Positions 37,429 to 44,929 of a stretch of 64,000 nucleotides of DNA are shown in pieces. Source of the stretch: CADEFQ01 sp050249415 (GTDB lineage Bacteria; Pseudomonadota; Gammaproteobacteria; Steroidobacterales; Steroidobacteraceae); contig JBFWQO010000014.1 in assembly GCA_050249415.1 (NCBI GenBank), positions 1 to 64,000 of the forward strand, given 5' to 3'. Made by a program: the position numbers and the translations under genes. Numbering within the stretch: the first letter of the stretch is position 1; the number at the start of each line of letters is the position of its first letter. Under the pieces are notes generated by a model. It was not told the DNA's origin, made no database searches, and saw only the letters and a list, made by a program, of their open reading frames with translations.

Positions 37429-38604
37429 TCAGATCTCCCAGTGCGGGCGCGTGCCGCTGTGCGCATCGATCGCATCGAACAGCTTCACGATCAGCGTCCG
37501 TTCCTCGGTGGTGATCTCCGGCCGCCAGATGTCGAACAGCAGGATCACCCTCGTTTCGGCGCCGCGATTCCACGCTTCGTGCTCGATCGTGTCGTCGAAC
37601 GCCCAGGCCTTGCCTTCGCGCCACTCGCGCAGGTCGTTGCCGACGCGGAAGGCGCACCCGTCCGGCACGATCAGCGGCAGATGGCAGATGAGCCTCGTGT
37701 TGACGAGGCCGTGGTGCGGCGGAATGTGCGCGCCGGCTTCGAGCAACGAGAACAGCACCGACGGCGAGCGCTTCGGCACGACCGCGAGCGGCGCGTTGCG
37801 CAACGCGCGCATCGTGGCGGGGCAACGCGCCGCGTTGTCGGGCACCACCTCGCCGTTCTTCCAGAGATAGAACGCACTCCACGCGGGGTTGTTCAGCAGG
37901 CCCATGTGGTCCTTGCGCGGCCGGTTCGGATCGCCGGTGACATAGGGGGAAAACCCGCCACCCTCCTGCAGCACGCCGAGCAACTCGTCGCGGATCGCGT
38001 CGGTGGCCGCCTCGAGTTCGTCGAGCCACGGGAAGAGGTCGCGCGCATAGAACTGGACCTGCGGCAGTTCCGGGAAGTAGTAGACCTTCGGCTGCTGCAG
38101 GAAGACCTGCTTCTCGCCGAGCAGGAGATCGAACGACTGCGCGAAGCGCCCGCTCGAGCGTTTCGGGTCGAATCCCCCGGCGGCGAGTCGCGAGCGTAGC
38201 CAACCTTTGTACTGCGCCGAGTACTGCTCACAGGCGGCACTGGCGCGCTGCAGGTCCTGCACGAGATCGGGCGACAACTCCTCGGCCGGGGGCGCCATCT
38301 TCAGGGCACGCTGGTAGAAGGCCGACGCCGAGCGGGCGTCCCCCTGGGTCGCGTAGCAATCCGCCCGCAGCAGGAGTGCACGCACGTTGCGTGGCTCGAC
38401 CGCGAGCAGCCGGTCGACCGCGGCGATCGTGCCGGCGTCGTCGCCGAGCAGGCGGCTCGCGTGCGCGACCCCGAGCAGCACCGGCGCATCCGCGCGGCCG
38501 GCCTCGAGTGCGCCGAGGAACTGGTCGCGGGCTTCGCGCGCATTGCCGGCCCGCAGTGCGGCATAGGCCGCCTGCAAGGCTTGTTCGTGCAGCGGTTCGG
38601 ACAT
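37429..38604 (-). CDS. TPR-containing aspartyl/asparaginyl beta-hydroxylase
   Basis: The 391-residue protein has N-terminal TPRs (ALQAAYAALRAGNAREARDQFLGALE, about 1-130). A linker, YYFPELPQVQFYARDLFPWLDELEA, leads to the catalytic domain with IPPHHGLVNTRLICHLPLIVP near 296 and AWAFDDTIEHEAWN near 341. The proximal motif is HxG, so iron is held by two His, as in animal AspH. It is a close relative of the divergently transcribed neighbour at 38681, with 76 bp between starts, suggesting a local duplication with inversion. ATG 38604 is preferred over 38613 for the family-like N-terminus. Confidence 0.9.
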   Translation of the reverse strand: MSEPLHEQALQAAYAALRAGNAREARDQFLGALEAGRADAPVLLGVAHASRLLGDDAGTIAAVDRLLAVEPRNVRALLLRADCYATQGDARSASAFYQRALKMAPPAEELSPDLVQDLQRASAACEQYSAQYKGWLRSRLAAGGFDPKRSSGRFAQSFDLLLGEKQVFLQQPKVYYFPELPQVQFYARDLFPWLDELEAATDAIRDELLGVLQEGGGFSPYVTGDPNRPRKDHMGLLNNPAWSAFYLWKNGEVVPDNAARCPATMRALRNAPLAVVPKRSPSVLFSLLEAGAHIPPHHGLVNTRLICHLPLIVPDGCAFRVGNDLREWREGKAWAFDDTIEHEAWNRGAETRVILLFDIWRPEITTEERTLIVKLFDAIDAHSGTRPHWEI

Positions 38605-38680
38605 GGCCGCCATTGTTGCCGACCTCGCGGGCGACGTCCAAACTTTGCCGCCCGCGGGCGAGCCGCTATAGTCCCGCCGC

Positions 38681-39862
38681 ATGGGCACCCCGGCAGAGAC
38701 GACCACCCAGCAAGCGGCGATGCGCGCAATCGCGGCGGGCGATTTCGCTCGCGCGGAGGCTGTGCTGCTCGAGGGGCTCGCACGCGAGCGCGGCAATCCC
38801 GCCGCGTGGCTCAATCTCGCGGCGGTGCGCCGGCAGCGCCAGAACATCGACGGTGCGTTCGCGGCGATCCGCGAAGCGCTCACGATCGATGCGCGCGATT
38901 TCCGGGCGTTGCTCATGAGCGCGACCCTGCTCGAGCAGATCGGACAGGCGAAGCAGGCGGCCACCGCCTACGGCGTCGCGCTCGCCAATGCCCCGCCCGA
39001 CACCCTGCTCGATGCGCCCACGCGCGCCGCGGTCGAGCACGGGCGCGAGGTACAGGCGAAATACGCGCAGGACCTCGGCGATTTCATCCGCGCCGCGTCG
39101 GACGACGCGCGCAGCCAGTGCACGCCGGCCGAGCGCCGTCGGCTCGAGCACTTCATCGGGATCACGCTGCGCGTGACACCGCGCTATCCGCAGCTGCCGC
39201 TCGAGTACTACTTTCCGGGCCTGCCGCCCATTGAATTCTACGAGCGCGAGCAGTTCCCGTGGCTCGGCGAACTCGAGGCGCAGACCCCGGTAATTCAGGA
39301 GGAACTGCGCACCATCCTCATCGAGGATGCGGCGGGCTTCAACCCCTATATCCACTACGGCGAGCACGTGCCGCTCGACCAGTGGCGCGAGCTCAATAAT
39401 TCACCGCGCTGGACCGCGTTTCATTTCTACGAGCACGGCCGGCGGATCGAGGACCACTGTCGCCGCGCGCCGCGCACGATCGCGGCGGTCGAGGCCCTGC
39501 CGCAGGCAAGGGTGCCGCTGCGCTCCCCGACCGCGATCTTCTCGGTGCTGCAGCCAAAGACCCGCATCCCGCCGCACACCGGCGTCGCGAATTTCCGCGT
39601 GGTGGTCCACCTGCCGCTCGTCCTGCCGCCCGGCTGCGGCTTTCGGGTGGGCAGCGAGACGCGCGAATGGCGCATCGGCGAGGCGTGGGTGTTCGACGAC
39701 ACCATCGAGCACGAGGCGTGGAACGACAGCGACGAGACGCGCGTGATCCTGATCTGCGACATCTGGAACCCGCGGCTGTCGGAGGACGAGCGCCGCGCGA
39801 TCGCCGCCGTGATCGCCGCGACCGACACCTACAACGGCACCGTGCCGCCGGCGCACGTCTAA
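38681..39862 (+). CDS. TPR-containing aspartyl/asparaginyl beta-hydroxylase (paralogue)
   Basis: The 393-residue protein has TPRs over about residues 1-110 and the linker YYFPGLPPIEFYEREQFPWLGELEA shared with its neighbour. The catalytic domain shows IPPHTGVANFRVVVHLPLVLP near 298 and AWVFDDTIEHEAWN near 342. The domain order and linker mark it as a paralogue of the 37429-38604 protein. The PKHD-type oxygenase gene begins 9 bp downstream, so the two form an operon. HxG again replaces the usual HxD. Confidence 0.9.
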   Translation: MGTPAETTTQQAAMRAIAAGDFARAEAVLLEGLARERGNPAAWLNLAAVRRQRQNIDGAFAAIREALTIDARDFRALLMSATLLEQIGQAKQAATAYGVALANAPPDTLLDAPTRAAVEHGREVQAKYAQDLGDFIRAASDDARSQCTPAERRRLEHFIGITLRVTPRYPQLPLEYYFPGLPPIEFYEREQFPWLGELEAQTPVIQEELRTILIEDAAGFNPYIHYGEHVPLDQWRELNNSPRWTAFHFYEHGRRIEDHCRRAPRTIAAVEALPQARVPLRSPTAIFSVLQPKTRIPPHTGVANFRVVVHLPLVLPPGCGFRVGSETREWRIGEAWVFDDTIEHEAWNDSDETRVILICDIWNPRLSEDERRAIAAVIAATDTYNGTVPPAHV

Positions 39863-39871
39863 GGACCCTCG

Positions 39872-40537
39872 ATGTTCCTCAAGATCCGGAATCTCCTGTC
39901 CGATGCGGACGTGGCGCGCCTGCGCGAGCTGGCGGGCGAACTGCAGTTCGTCGACGGGCGTGTCTCGAATCCCGCGAACCAGGCCAAGCGGAACCTGCAG
40001 GCCGACGCGAACGATCCAAAGTACGCCGAGTCCGTGCAGATCGTGAGCACCGCCTTTGCCCGCTCGCGCGAGTTCGGCGATTTCGCGATGCCGAAGCGCG
40101 TCGCGCCGCCGCTCCTGTGCCGCTACGAACCGGGCATGAAGTACGGCGCGCATGCCGACTCGGCGATCATCCAGGTCGGCAGCACGCGCATCCGTTCGGA
40201 CCTCTCGTGCACGGTGTTCATCGGGGACCCTGCGACGTACGAGGGCGGCGAACTCGCGATCGTCGCGGGCAACCAGGTCATCAGCTTCAAGGGCGAGCCC
40301 GGCGAGGCGATCGTGTATCCCTCGACGACCCTGCACGAGGTCGTCCCGGTGCGCGCCGGGCGGCGGCTCGTGTCGATCACGTTCATCGAGAGCCTGATCG
40401 CCGACCAGCACCGGCGCACGCAGGTCTATGAGCTCAACGAGCTCGCCGCGCTCGAGGGCAACACGATGAAGTGGGAGAACCGGATGCGGCTCGATGTCGT
40501 GCGCCAGAACCTGATGCGGATGTGGGCGTCGACCTGA
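39872..40537 (+). CDS. PKHD-type 2OG-Fe(II) hydroxylase (PiuC/YbiX family)
   Basis: The 221-residue protein matches the PKHD-type family in length and motifs: YGAHADSAI (HxD near 93-95), SCTVFIGDPATYEGGELAI, IVYPSTTLHEVVPV (distal His near 154) and GRRLVSITFIES, where Arg binds 2-oxoglutarate. Family members usually sit next to TonB-dependent receptors, often iron-related, and the pattern holds loosely here. It is in an operon with the TPR-hydroxylase upstream and nearly meets the sulfotransferase-like gene tail-to-tail (3 bp). Confidence 0.92.
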   Translation: MFLKIRNLLSDADVARLRELAGELQFVDGRVSNPANQAKRNLQADANDPKYAESVQIVSTAFARSREFGDFAMPKRVAPPLLCRYEPGMKYGAHADSAIIQVGSTRIRSDLSCTVFIGDPATYEGGELAIVAGNQVISFKGEPGEAIVYPSTTLHEVVPVRAGRRLVSITFIESLIADQHRRTQVYELNELAALEGNTMKWENRMRLDVVRQNLMRMWAST

Positions 40538-40540
40538 CAG

Positions 40541-41485
40541 TCACGCGGCGACGCCGAGGCGCCCGAGGAGCCGTAACCCCTTGATGATTTCGGCGCGATG
40601 CTCGCGCCGCGCCTGATCGAGCACCGCCGTACGCAGTGCGGGATCGTACGGATGCTCGGGCGCCTTGGAATAGCGGGTGAGCACGGGACTGCCGAGGATC
40701 CTTTCCAGGGTGGCGGCATCGGACGGCAGATCGAAGTGGGCGAGGATCGCCCGCAGGTGACCTCCGGCATCGGCGAGGAAAGCTTCGAAGTCGACGGGCA
40801 ACACCCTCCCTGGATGACGCCCGAGCACCGTGCGCTGCGTCGTCGTCTCGGCGAGCCAGCTGGCCGCGACCAGCTCGCCCGGTGACAACGACTCGGGGGT
40901 GGGCAAGGCTGCCCCGACGTGGGCCGCGAGCCGCTGCAGGCGCTCCGCTGCGTGCCCGCGCAGGTCCATCCACGAGTTTTCGCCGGCGAGCAATGTCGCG
41001 AGATAGGGCTCGGCGCGCACGTTCAGGTAGATCGCCCGTGCGTCGGCGGCGGCATCGAGGAGCGCCGGCGCGATGCGCGCCACGCTGCTCGTCGCCTTGA
41101 CGATCACCGTGCGGGTCGTGCCGGGCCCCGAGCGCCAGTGGCGGATGAATAGCGCCAGTAGCGCCTGGAACCGCGGGTCGCCTGTCGCGGCGGCGAGCGT
41201 GCGTAGCGGCAACGGTTCACGGAGCGGCAACACGGGACCCGTGATATCGAGAAGGCGGCTGACGAGGGTCGAACCGACGTGCCCGGTGTGGAAGATGAAA
41301 TGCAGCGGACGGGCGGGGCCCGGGGGTGCGACGGCCTCGAAGTCGGCGAGCGATACCCAGCCACCCCGGGTCGAGGGCGTGACGATGCGATCGTCGAGGA
41401 AACTCGCGGCGCGAAACGCCGCTTCGTCCATCTCGATCCGCAGCACCCGGCTGCGCGCCAGGTCCAGCTTGAAGGGATAAAGCAT
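40541..41485 (-). CDS. Sulfotransferase-like P-loop protein
   Basis: The 314-residue protein has a phosphate loop, LHFIFHTGHVGSTLVSRLLD, near residues 62-80. A second block, TTRTVIVKATSSVARIAPALLD, and YLNVRAEPYLATLLAG stand where sulfotransferases bind the 3'-phosphate. It is more divergent than the other copies and has no TPR. Its ATG at 41485 coincides with the outermost base of a long hairpin repeat, and no ribosome-binding site is visible. Translation must therefore start from within or beside the hairpin, or from receptor 3 read-through. Function is inferred from the fold only. Confidence 0.72.
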   Translation of the reverse strand: MLYPFKLDLARSRVLRIEMDEAAFRAASFLDDRIVTPSTRGGWVSLADFEAVAPPGPARPLHFIFHTGHVGSTLVSRLLDITGPVLPLREPLPLRTLAAATGDPRFQALLALFIRHWRSGPGTTRTVIVKATSSVARIAPALLDAAADARAIYLNVRAEPYLATLLAGENSWMDLRGHAAERLQRLAAHVGAALPTPESLSPGELVAASWLAETTTQRTVLGRHPGRVLPVDFEAFLADAGGHLRAILAHFDLPSDAATLERILGSPVLTRYSKAPEHPYDPALRTAVLDQARREHRAEIIKGLRLLGRLGVAA

Positions 41486-41561
41486 GGTGCCGGGGCTTCG
41501 GTTATTCGGTTATACGGGCGCGGAGCGCCGGTATAACCGAATAACCGAAGCCCCGGCACCA
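41485..41561. repeat. Long hairpin repeat, copy 1
   Basis: Two 31-nt arms (41485-41515 and 41531-41561) are perfect complements, and the short centre can pair further (GGCGC / GCGCC). The arm begins TGGTGCCGGGGCTTCGGTTA. It lies between the receptor 3 terminator and the start codon of the sulfotransferase-like gene. A second copy is at 48393-48471. Confidence 0.95.
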
Positions 41562-41567
41562 GGAAGC

Positions 41568-41602
41568 AAAAAAAAGCGGCGGTTCCTCGCGGAACCGCCG
41601 CC
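41568..41602 (-). terminator. Rho-independent terminator after TonB-dependent receptor 3
   Basis: On the minus strand the stem GGCGGCGGTTCC / GGAACCGCCGC with a four-base loop is followed by eight Ts (As 41568-41575 on the plus strand). It begins about 40 bp after the receptor stop. Confidence 0.92.
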
Positions 41603-41642
41603 AGTTTCTCACACGTTCACTTCGTTGGCGGTCTGCTCTCGA

Positions 41643-44600
41643 TCAGAACGAGACCTTGCCGCGGATGAACACGAACCGGCCGAGGGCGTCGTACAGCTGC
41701 GGGTACGTGTTGCCGTTGCCGGTCGTACCCACGGACGAGCTGATCGGCGGATCCTTGTCGAGGATGTTGTTGATGCCGATGAGCACCGATGCCTTGTCCG
41801 TGATCGCCCAGTTGCCCGCGAGGTCGAGGTAGCTCTGTGCGTCGAGAACCCGGTCGATGCGGGCCGAAGTCGACGGCACGCCGAACTGCGTGACCTCACC
41901 GAAGTACCGCCACGTCAGCGACATGTCGAGCGGCCACGGCGTCTGCCAGCCGAGGCGGGCATGGTGACGCCACCGCGGGCTCGGGACACCGGCGGTGCCC
42001 GAGGCGCACGACGACGAGAACTTGCCGGCGCAATCGTACGGCACGGTGCCCGGTGAGCCCGGATCAGTGACCAGCTCCTCGAGGTAAGTGCCGGTCATGC
42101 TGAAGTTCAGGCTACCCGCCGGGCCGATCTCGAGCCCCGCGTAGTTCATGTTGACGTCGATACCGGTCGTCTTGAGCGAACCGATGTTCGTGTTGAGATC
42201 GACCACATGGCCGTCGCCGACCCACAACGTGCCGTTGGCCGGGTTGCGAACGATGCGGGCACAGGCCACCGGATCGTCGTTGTTGTAGCACGCGTCCCAC
42301 GTGACGCTGGTACCGATCGTCGAGATCGTGTTGTCGATCTTGATGTCGAACCAGTCGACCGACATCGAGAACTTCGGCAGGAAACGCGGCTGCAGGATGA
42401 ACCCGAATGTCGTCGTGTCCGACTTCTCCGGCGTCAGCGCCGGATTGCCGCCCTGCAGGAAATTGTACTGGCCGGCCGGGCTGTCGAGGGTCGTCGTGTG
42501 GTACGCCGCCGCCGGCATGCCGGTCGCCACGCACTTGGCGAGTGTCGCGTTCGGGTTCGGGTCCTGCACGCCGCACGGATCACCGTCGGCGTCGAACAGG
42601 TTGAAGCCCTGCGCCGTGAAGAGCTCGACCACGTTGGCCGCACGCACGGCACGCTGGAAGCTGCCACGGAGACGCACGTCGTGGATCGGTGCCCATTCGA
42701 GGCCCATCTTGTACGTGTCGGTCGTGATCTCGCCGTAGTCCGAGTAACGGTATGCGCCGTCGACGGACAGCTGGTCGAAGCCCGGCCTGTCCTGCACCAG
42801 CGGCACGTGGATTTCGCCGAAGAGGTCGACCACCTTCGTCGAACCCGAGATGCCGATGGTGGCGCCGCCCGAGCCCGACAACAGGGCCTGCGACTGCATC
42901 GCATCGACCGTGTTGACCAGCGAATCGCGACGATACTCCGCGCCCGCCGCCACCTTGATCGATTCCGCCGCCGTCGGGATCGTCCAGCCGAGATCACCGG
43001 TCACCTGGCCGACATAGACCTCCTGGTCGATCGTACCCGTCTGGATGCCGGGCGCCTGCAGGTAGTTCAGCGCCGCCGGCGTGATGCCGTTCGGGTCGAA
43101 CACGTTGTACGGCACGCAATCCGGGTCCGAGCCGTCGACGACCGAGCGGCAGGTCGGCACTCCATTGTCCATCACGACATCGAGCGCCCGCGCGATGCGG
43201 GGAATCAGGAAGTAGTTGAGCGTCGTCTGGTTGGCAGACGTGCTCGAGTACTGGGCCGACACGTCGTACTGCCACATCGGGCTGATGTCGCCACGCACGC
43301 CCACGAGGCCGCGGAACATCGCGTTGCGGAACGACTGCTCGCGCCCGCCGCCCTCGACGTTGCGCCGGCCGATGTACAGGGTCGTCGGATCGTCCGCCGC
43401 GATCATGGCAGGCGTGCAGCCGATAGCCGCAGACTGCTGGGCCGACAACAGCGGGTTGCCGCAGTTGATCGACGACGAATCGAAGAAAATGCCGCCCGGG
43501 GCGATCTGCGCGATCGAGCGGTAGTTCGTGTACATCAGCTGCGTGTACACGTCGGCATGGTCGTTCACTTCATAGTGACCCATCGCGCCGAGGTTGTAAC
43601 GGCGGGCGGGGCGCAGGTAGTGATTGACCGGACCGAAGTTGTACTGGTGGAGGCTGCTGTTGAAAGGGATGAACTGGTTGCCGCCCGCAGTCGACTGCGT
43701 CGTAAACGCAAACGTCGAGAAATCGGTGAACTGGCCGGGGTACGAAGTACCCGAGCCGCCGCACGAAAACGACACGGTCGGGTTCGCGCCCAGCGAGCAG
43801 GCCGAATAGTCGCGGTCGCGCTCGAGCACCTGGTCCTGATCGTCGACACCGCCATACGCCATGATGTTGCCGCGGCCGTCCGCCGAGCTCAGTCCCACCA
43901 GGAAATTGACGGACTTGCCGTAACCGTCGGTCACGTTGTCCGGCGGCAGCTTGAACTGCGACGGGTTGGTCGCCGCGCGGCCCGCGATGACGTCGCGCAG
44001 CTTCACGGCGCCCGGGCCGCCGTAATCGTTGTTATGCTGGTAGAAGCCGTACTGGGCGTCGATCTGCACGCCCTCGAAATCCTTCTTGGTGATGAAGTTC
44101 ACGACACCGGCGACGGCGTCCGAACCGTACACGGCCGACGCGCCGCCGGTCAGCACGTCCACGCGCTCGATGATCGCGGCGGGGATCGTGTTGATGTCCG
44201 GCGCCGAATTGCTCACCGTGCCGTAAGGCAGGCGGCGGCCGTCGATCAGCACGAGGGTGCGGGGCGAGCCGAGGCCGCGCAGGTTGATCGTGGCAGCGCC
44301 GCTCGCGCCGTTCGCGACGTTCGCGTTCTGGGCGGCAAACGCCTGCGGGAGCTGGTTGACGAGGTCTTCGACGCGGGTCACGCCCTGGGTCGCGATGTCC
44401 TGGCTCGTGACCTGCGTGACGGGGGTCGTCCCCTCGAGGTTGGCGGAACGAATGCGCGAACCGGTGACGACGACGGTTTCGACCGGTGCCGCCGTATCCT
44501 GATCCTGCGCCATCGCCGGAATCGATGCGCTGGTGGCAGTGACGGCGCCCAACACGAGCGCACGACGAACTGCTCGCCGAACGTTACTGTTCATCTCCAT
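41643..44600 (-). CDS. TonB-dependent outer membrane receptor 3
   Basis: The 985-residue receptor has a signal peptide ending PAMAQD, ETVVVTGSRIRSANLEG, a plug with TINLRGLGSPRTLVLIDGRRLPYG and AVYGSDAVAGVVNFITKK, and a barrel ending FVFIRGKVSF. It lacks a signalling domain. GGGAGG precedes the ATG by nine bases; the ATG two codons later is an alternative. A perfect FNR/ANR-type box lies about 54 bp upstream of the ATG, with a TATGCC -10-like element between them, so oxygen-responsive control of this gene is likely. It has its own terminator. Confidence 0.94.
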   Translation of the reverse strand: MEMNSNVRRAVRRALVLGAVTATSASIPAMAQDQDTAAPVETVVVTGSRIRSANLEGTTPVTQVTSQDIATQGVTRVEDLVNQLPQAFAAQNANVANGASGAATINLRGLGSPRTLVLIDGRRLPYGTVSNSAPDINTIPAAIIERVDVLTGGASAVYGSDAVAGVVNFITKKDFEGVQIDAQYGFYQHNNDYGGPGAVKLRDVIAGRAATNPSQFKLPPDNVTDGYGKSVNFLVGLSSADGRGNIMAYGGVDDQDQVLERDRDYSACSLGANPTVSFSCGGSGTSYPGQFTDFSTFAFTTQSTAGGNQFIPFNSSLHQYNFGPVNHYLRPARRYNLGAMGHYEVNDHADVYTQLMYTNYRSIAQIAPGGIFFDSSSINCGNPLLSAQQSAAIGCTPAMIAADDPTTLYIGRRNVEGGGREQSFRNAMFRGLVGVRGDISPMWQYDVSAQYSSTSANQTTLNYFLIPRIARALDVVMDNGVPTCRSVVDGSDPDCVPYNVFDPNGITPAALNYLQAPGIQTGTIDQEVYVGQVTGDLGWTIPTAAESIKVAAGAEYRRDSLVNTVDAMQSQALLSGSGGATIGISGSTKVVDLFGEIHVPLVQDRPGFDQLSVDGAYRYSDYGEITTDTYKMGLEWAPIHDVRLRGSFQRAVRAANVVELFTAQGFNLFDADGDPCGVQDPNPNATLAKCVATGMPAAAYHTTTLDSPAGQYNFLQGGNPALTPEKSDTTTFGFILQPRFLPKFSMSVDWFDIKIDNTISTIGTSVTWDACYNNDDPVACARIVRNPANGTLWVGDGHVVDLNTNIGSLKTTGIDVNMNYAGLEIGPAGSLNFSMTGTYLEELVTDPGSPGTVPYDCAGKFSSSCASGTAGVPSPRWRHHARLGWQTPWPLDMSLTWRYFGEVTQFGVPSTSARIDRVLDAQSYLDLAGNWAITDKASVLIGINNILDKDPPISSSVGTTGNGNTYPQLYDALGRFVFIRGKVSF

Positions 44601-44929
44601 TAGCTGGATCCTCCCGCGAACGGCATAACCGTCCTGAAATATAGATTTTGATTTGGATCAAACTTCGTAGCGAAGCCGCCGAAAAAGCCCCCGGCATTCG
44701 ACCGGCCCCGCGATGGGCCGGATTATTAGCCCAGCGCGGCCAACGATACAAGCATCGTTGCGCAATTGCTACACAATGGTCGCGCGCAGCACAACGGCCC
44801 GACCGCCCGGGATATTCGCTTCGACCCGCGAAATTCGTCGCTTCGCGTGCCTTGCCTGCGACGAAGCGTGTCACGTTGCTCGTCGGCAACACTGCAGTAA
44901 ACACAGGAATTGCCTATGCTTGCGCCCCC
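44601..44929. other. Divergent intergenic region between receptor 3 and the TPR-sulfotransferase
   Basis: This 329-bp gap contains the receptor 3 ribosome-binding site and -10-like TATGCC (44622-44627, minus) and the FNR/ANR-type box at 44648-44661. Short frames cross it on both strands, but none has coding character. Confidence 0.55.
44648..44661. promoter_or_regulatory. FNR/ANR-type binding site 3
   Basis: TTGATTTGGATCAA matches TTGAT-N4-ATCAA perfectly. Its centre is about 30 bp upstream of the centre of the TATGCC element of receptor 3, close to the spacing of a class II FNR-activated promoter. No good -35 element is present, which fits activator dependence. Confidence 0.72.

Noticed and set aside
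42207..44603. 798-codon plus-strand frame over receptor 3
   Set aside because: It is antisense to the receptor, with a stop-poor GC composition and no motifs.
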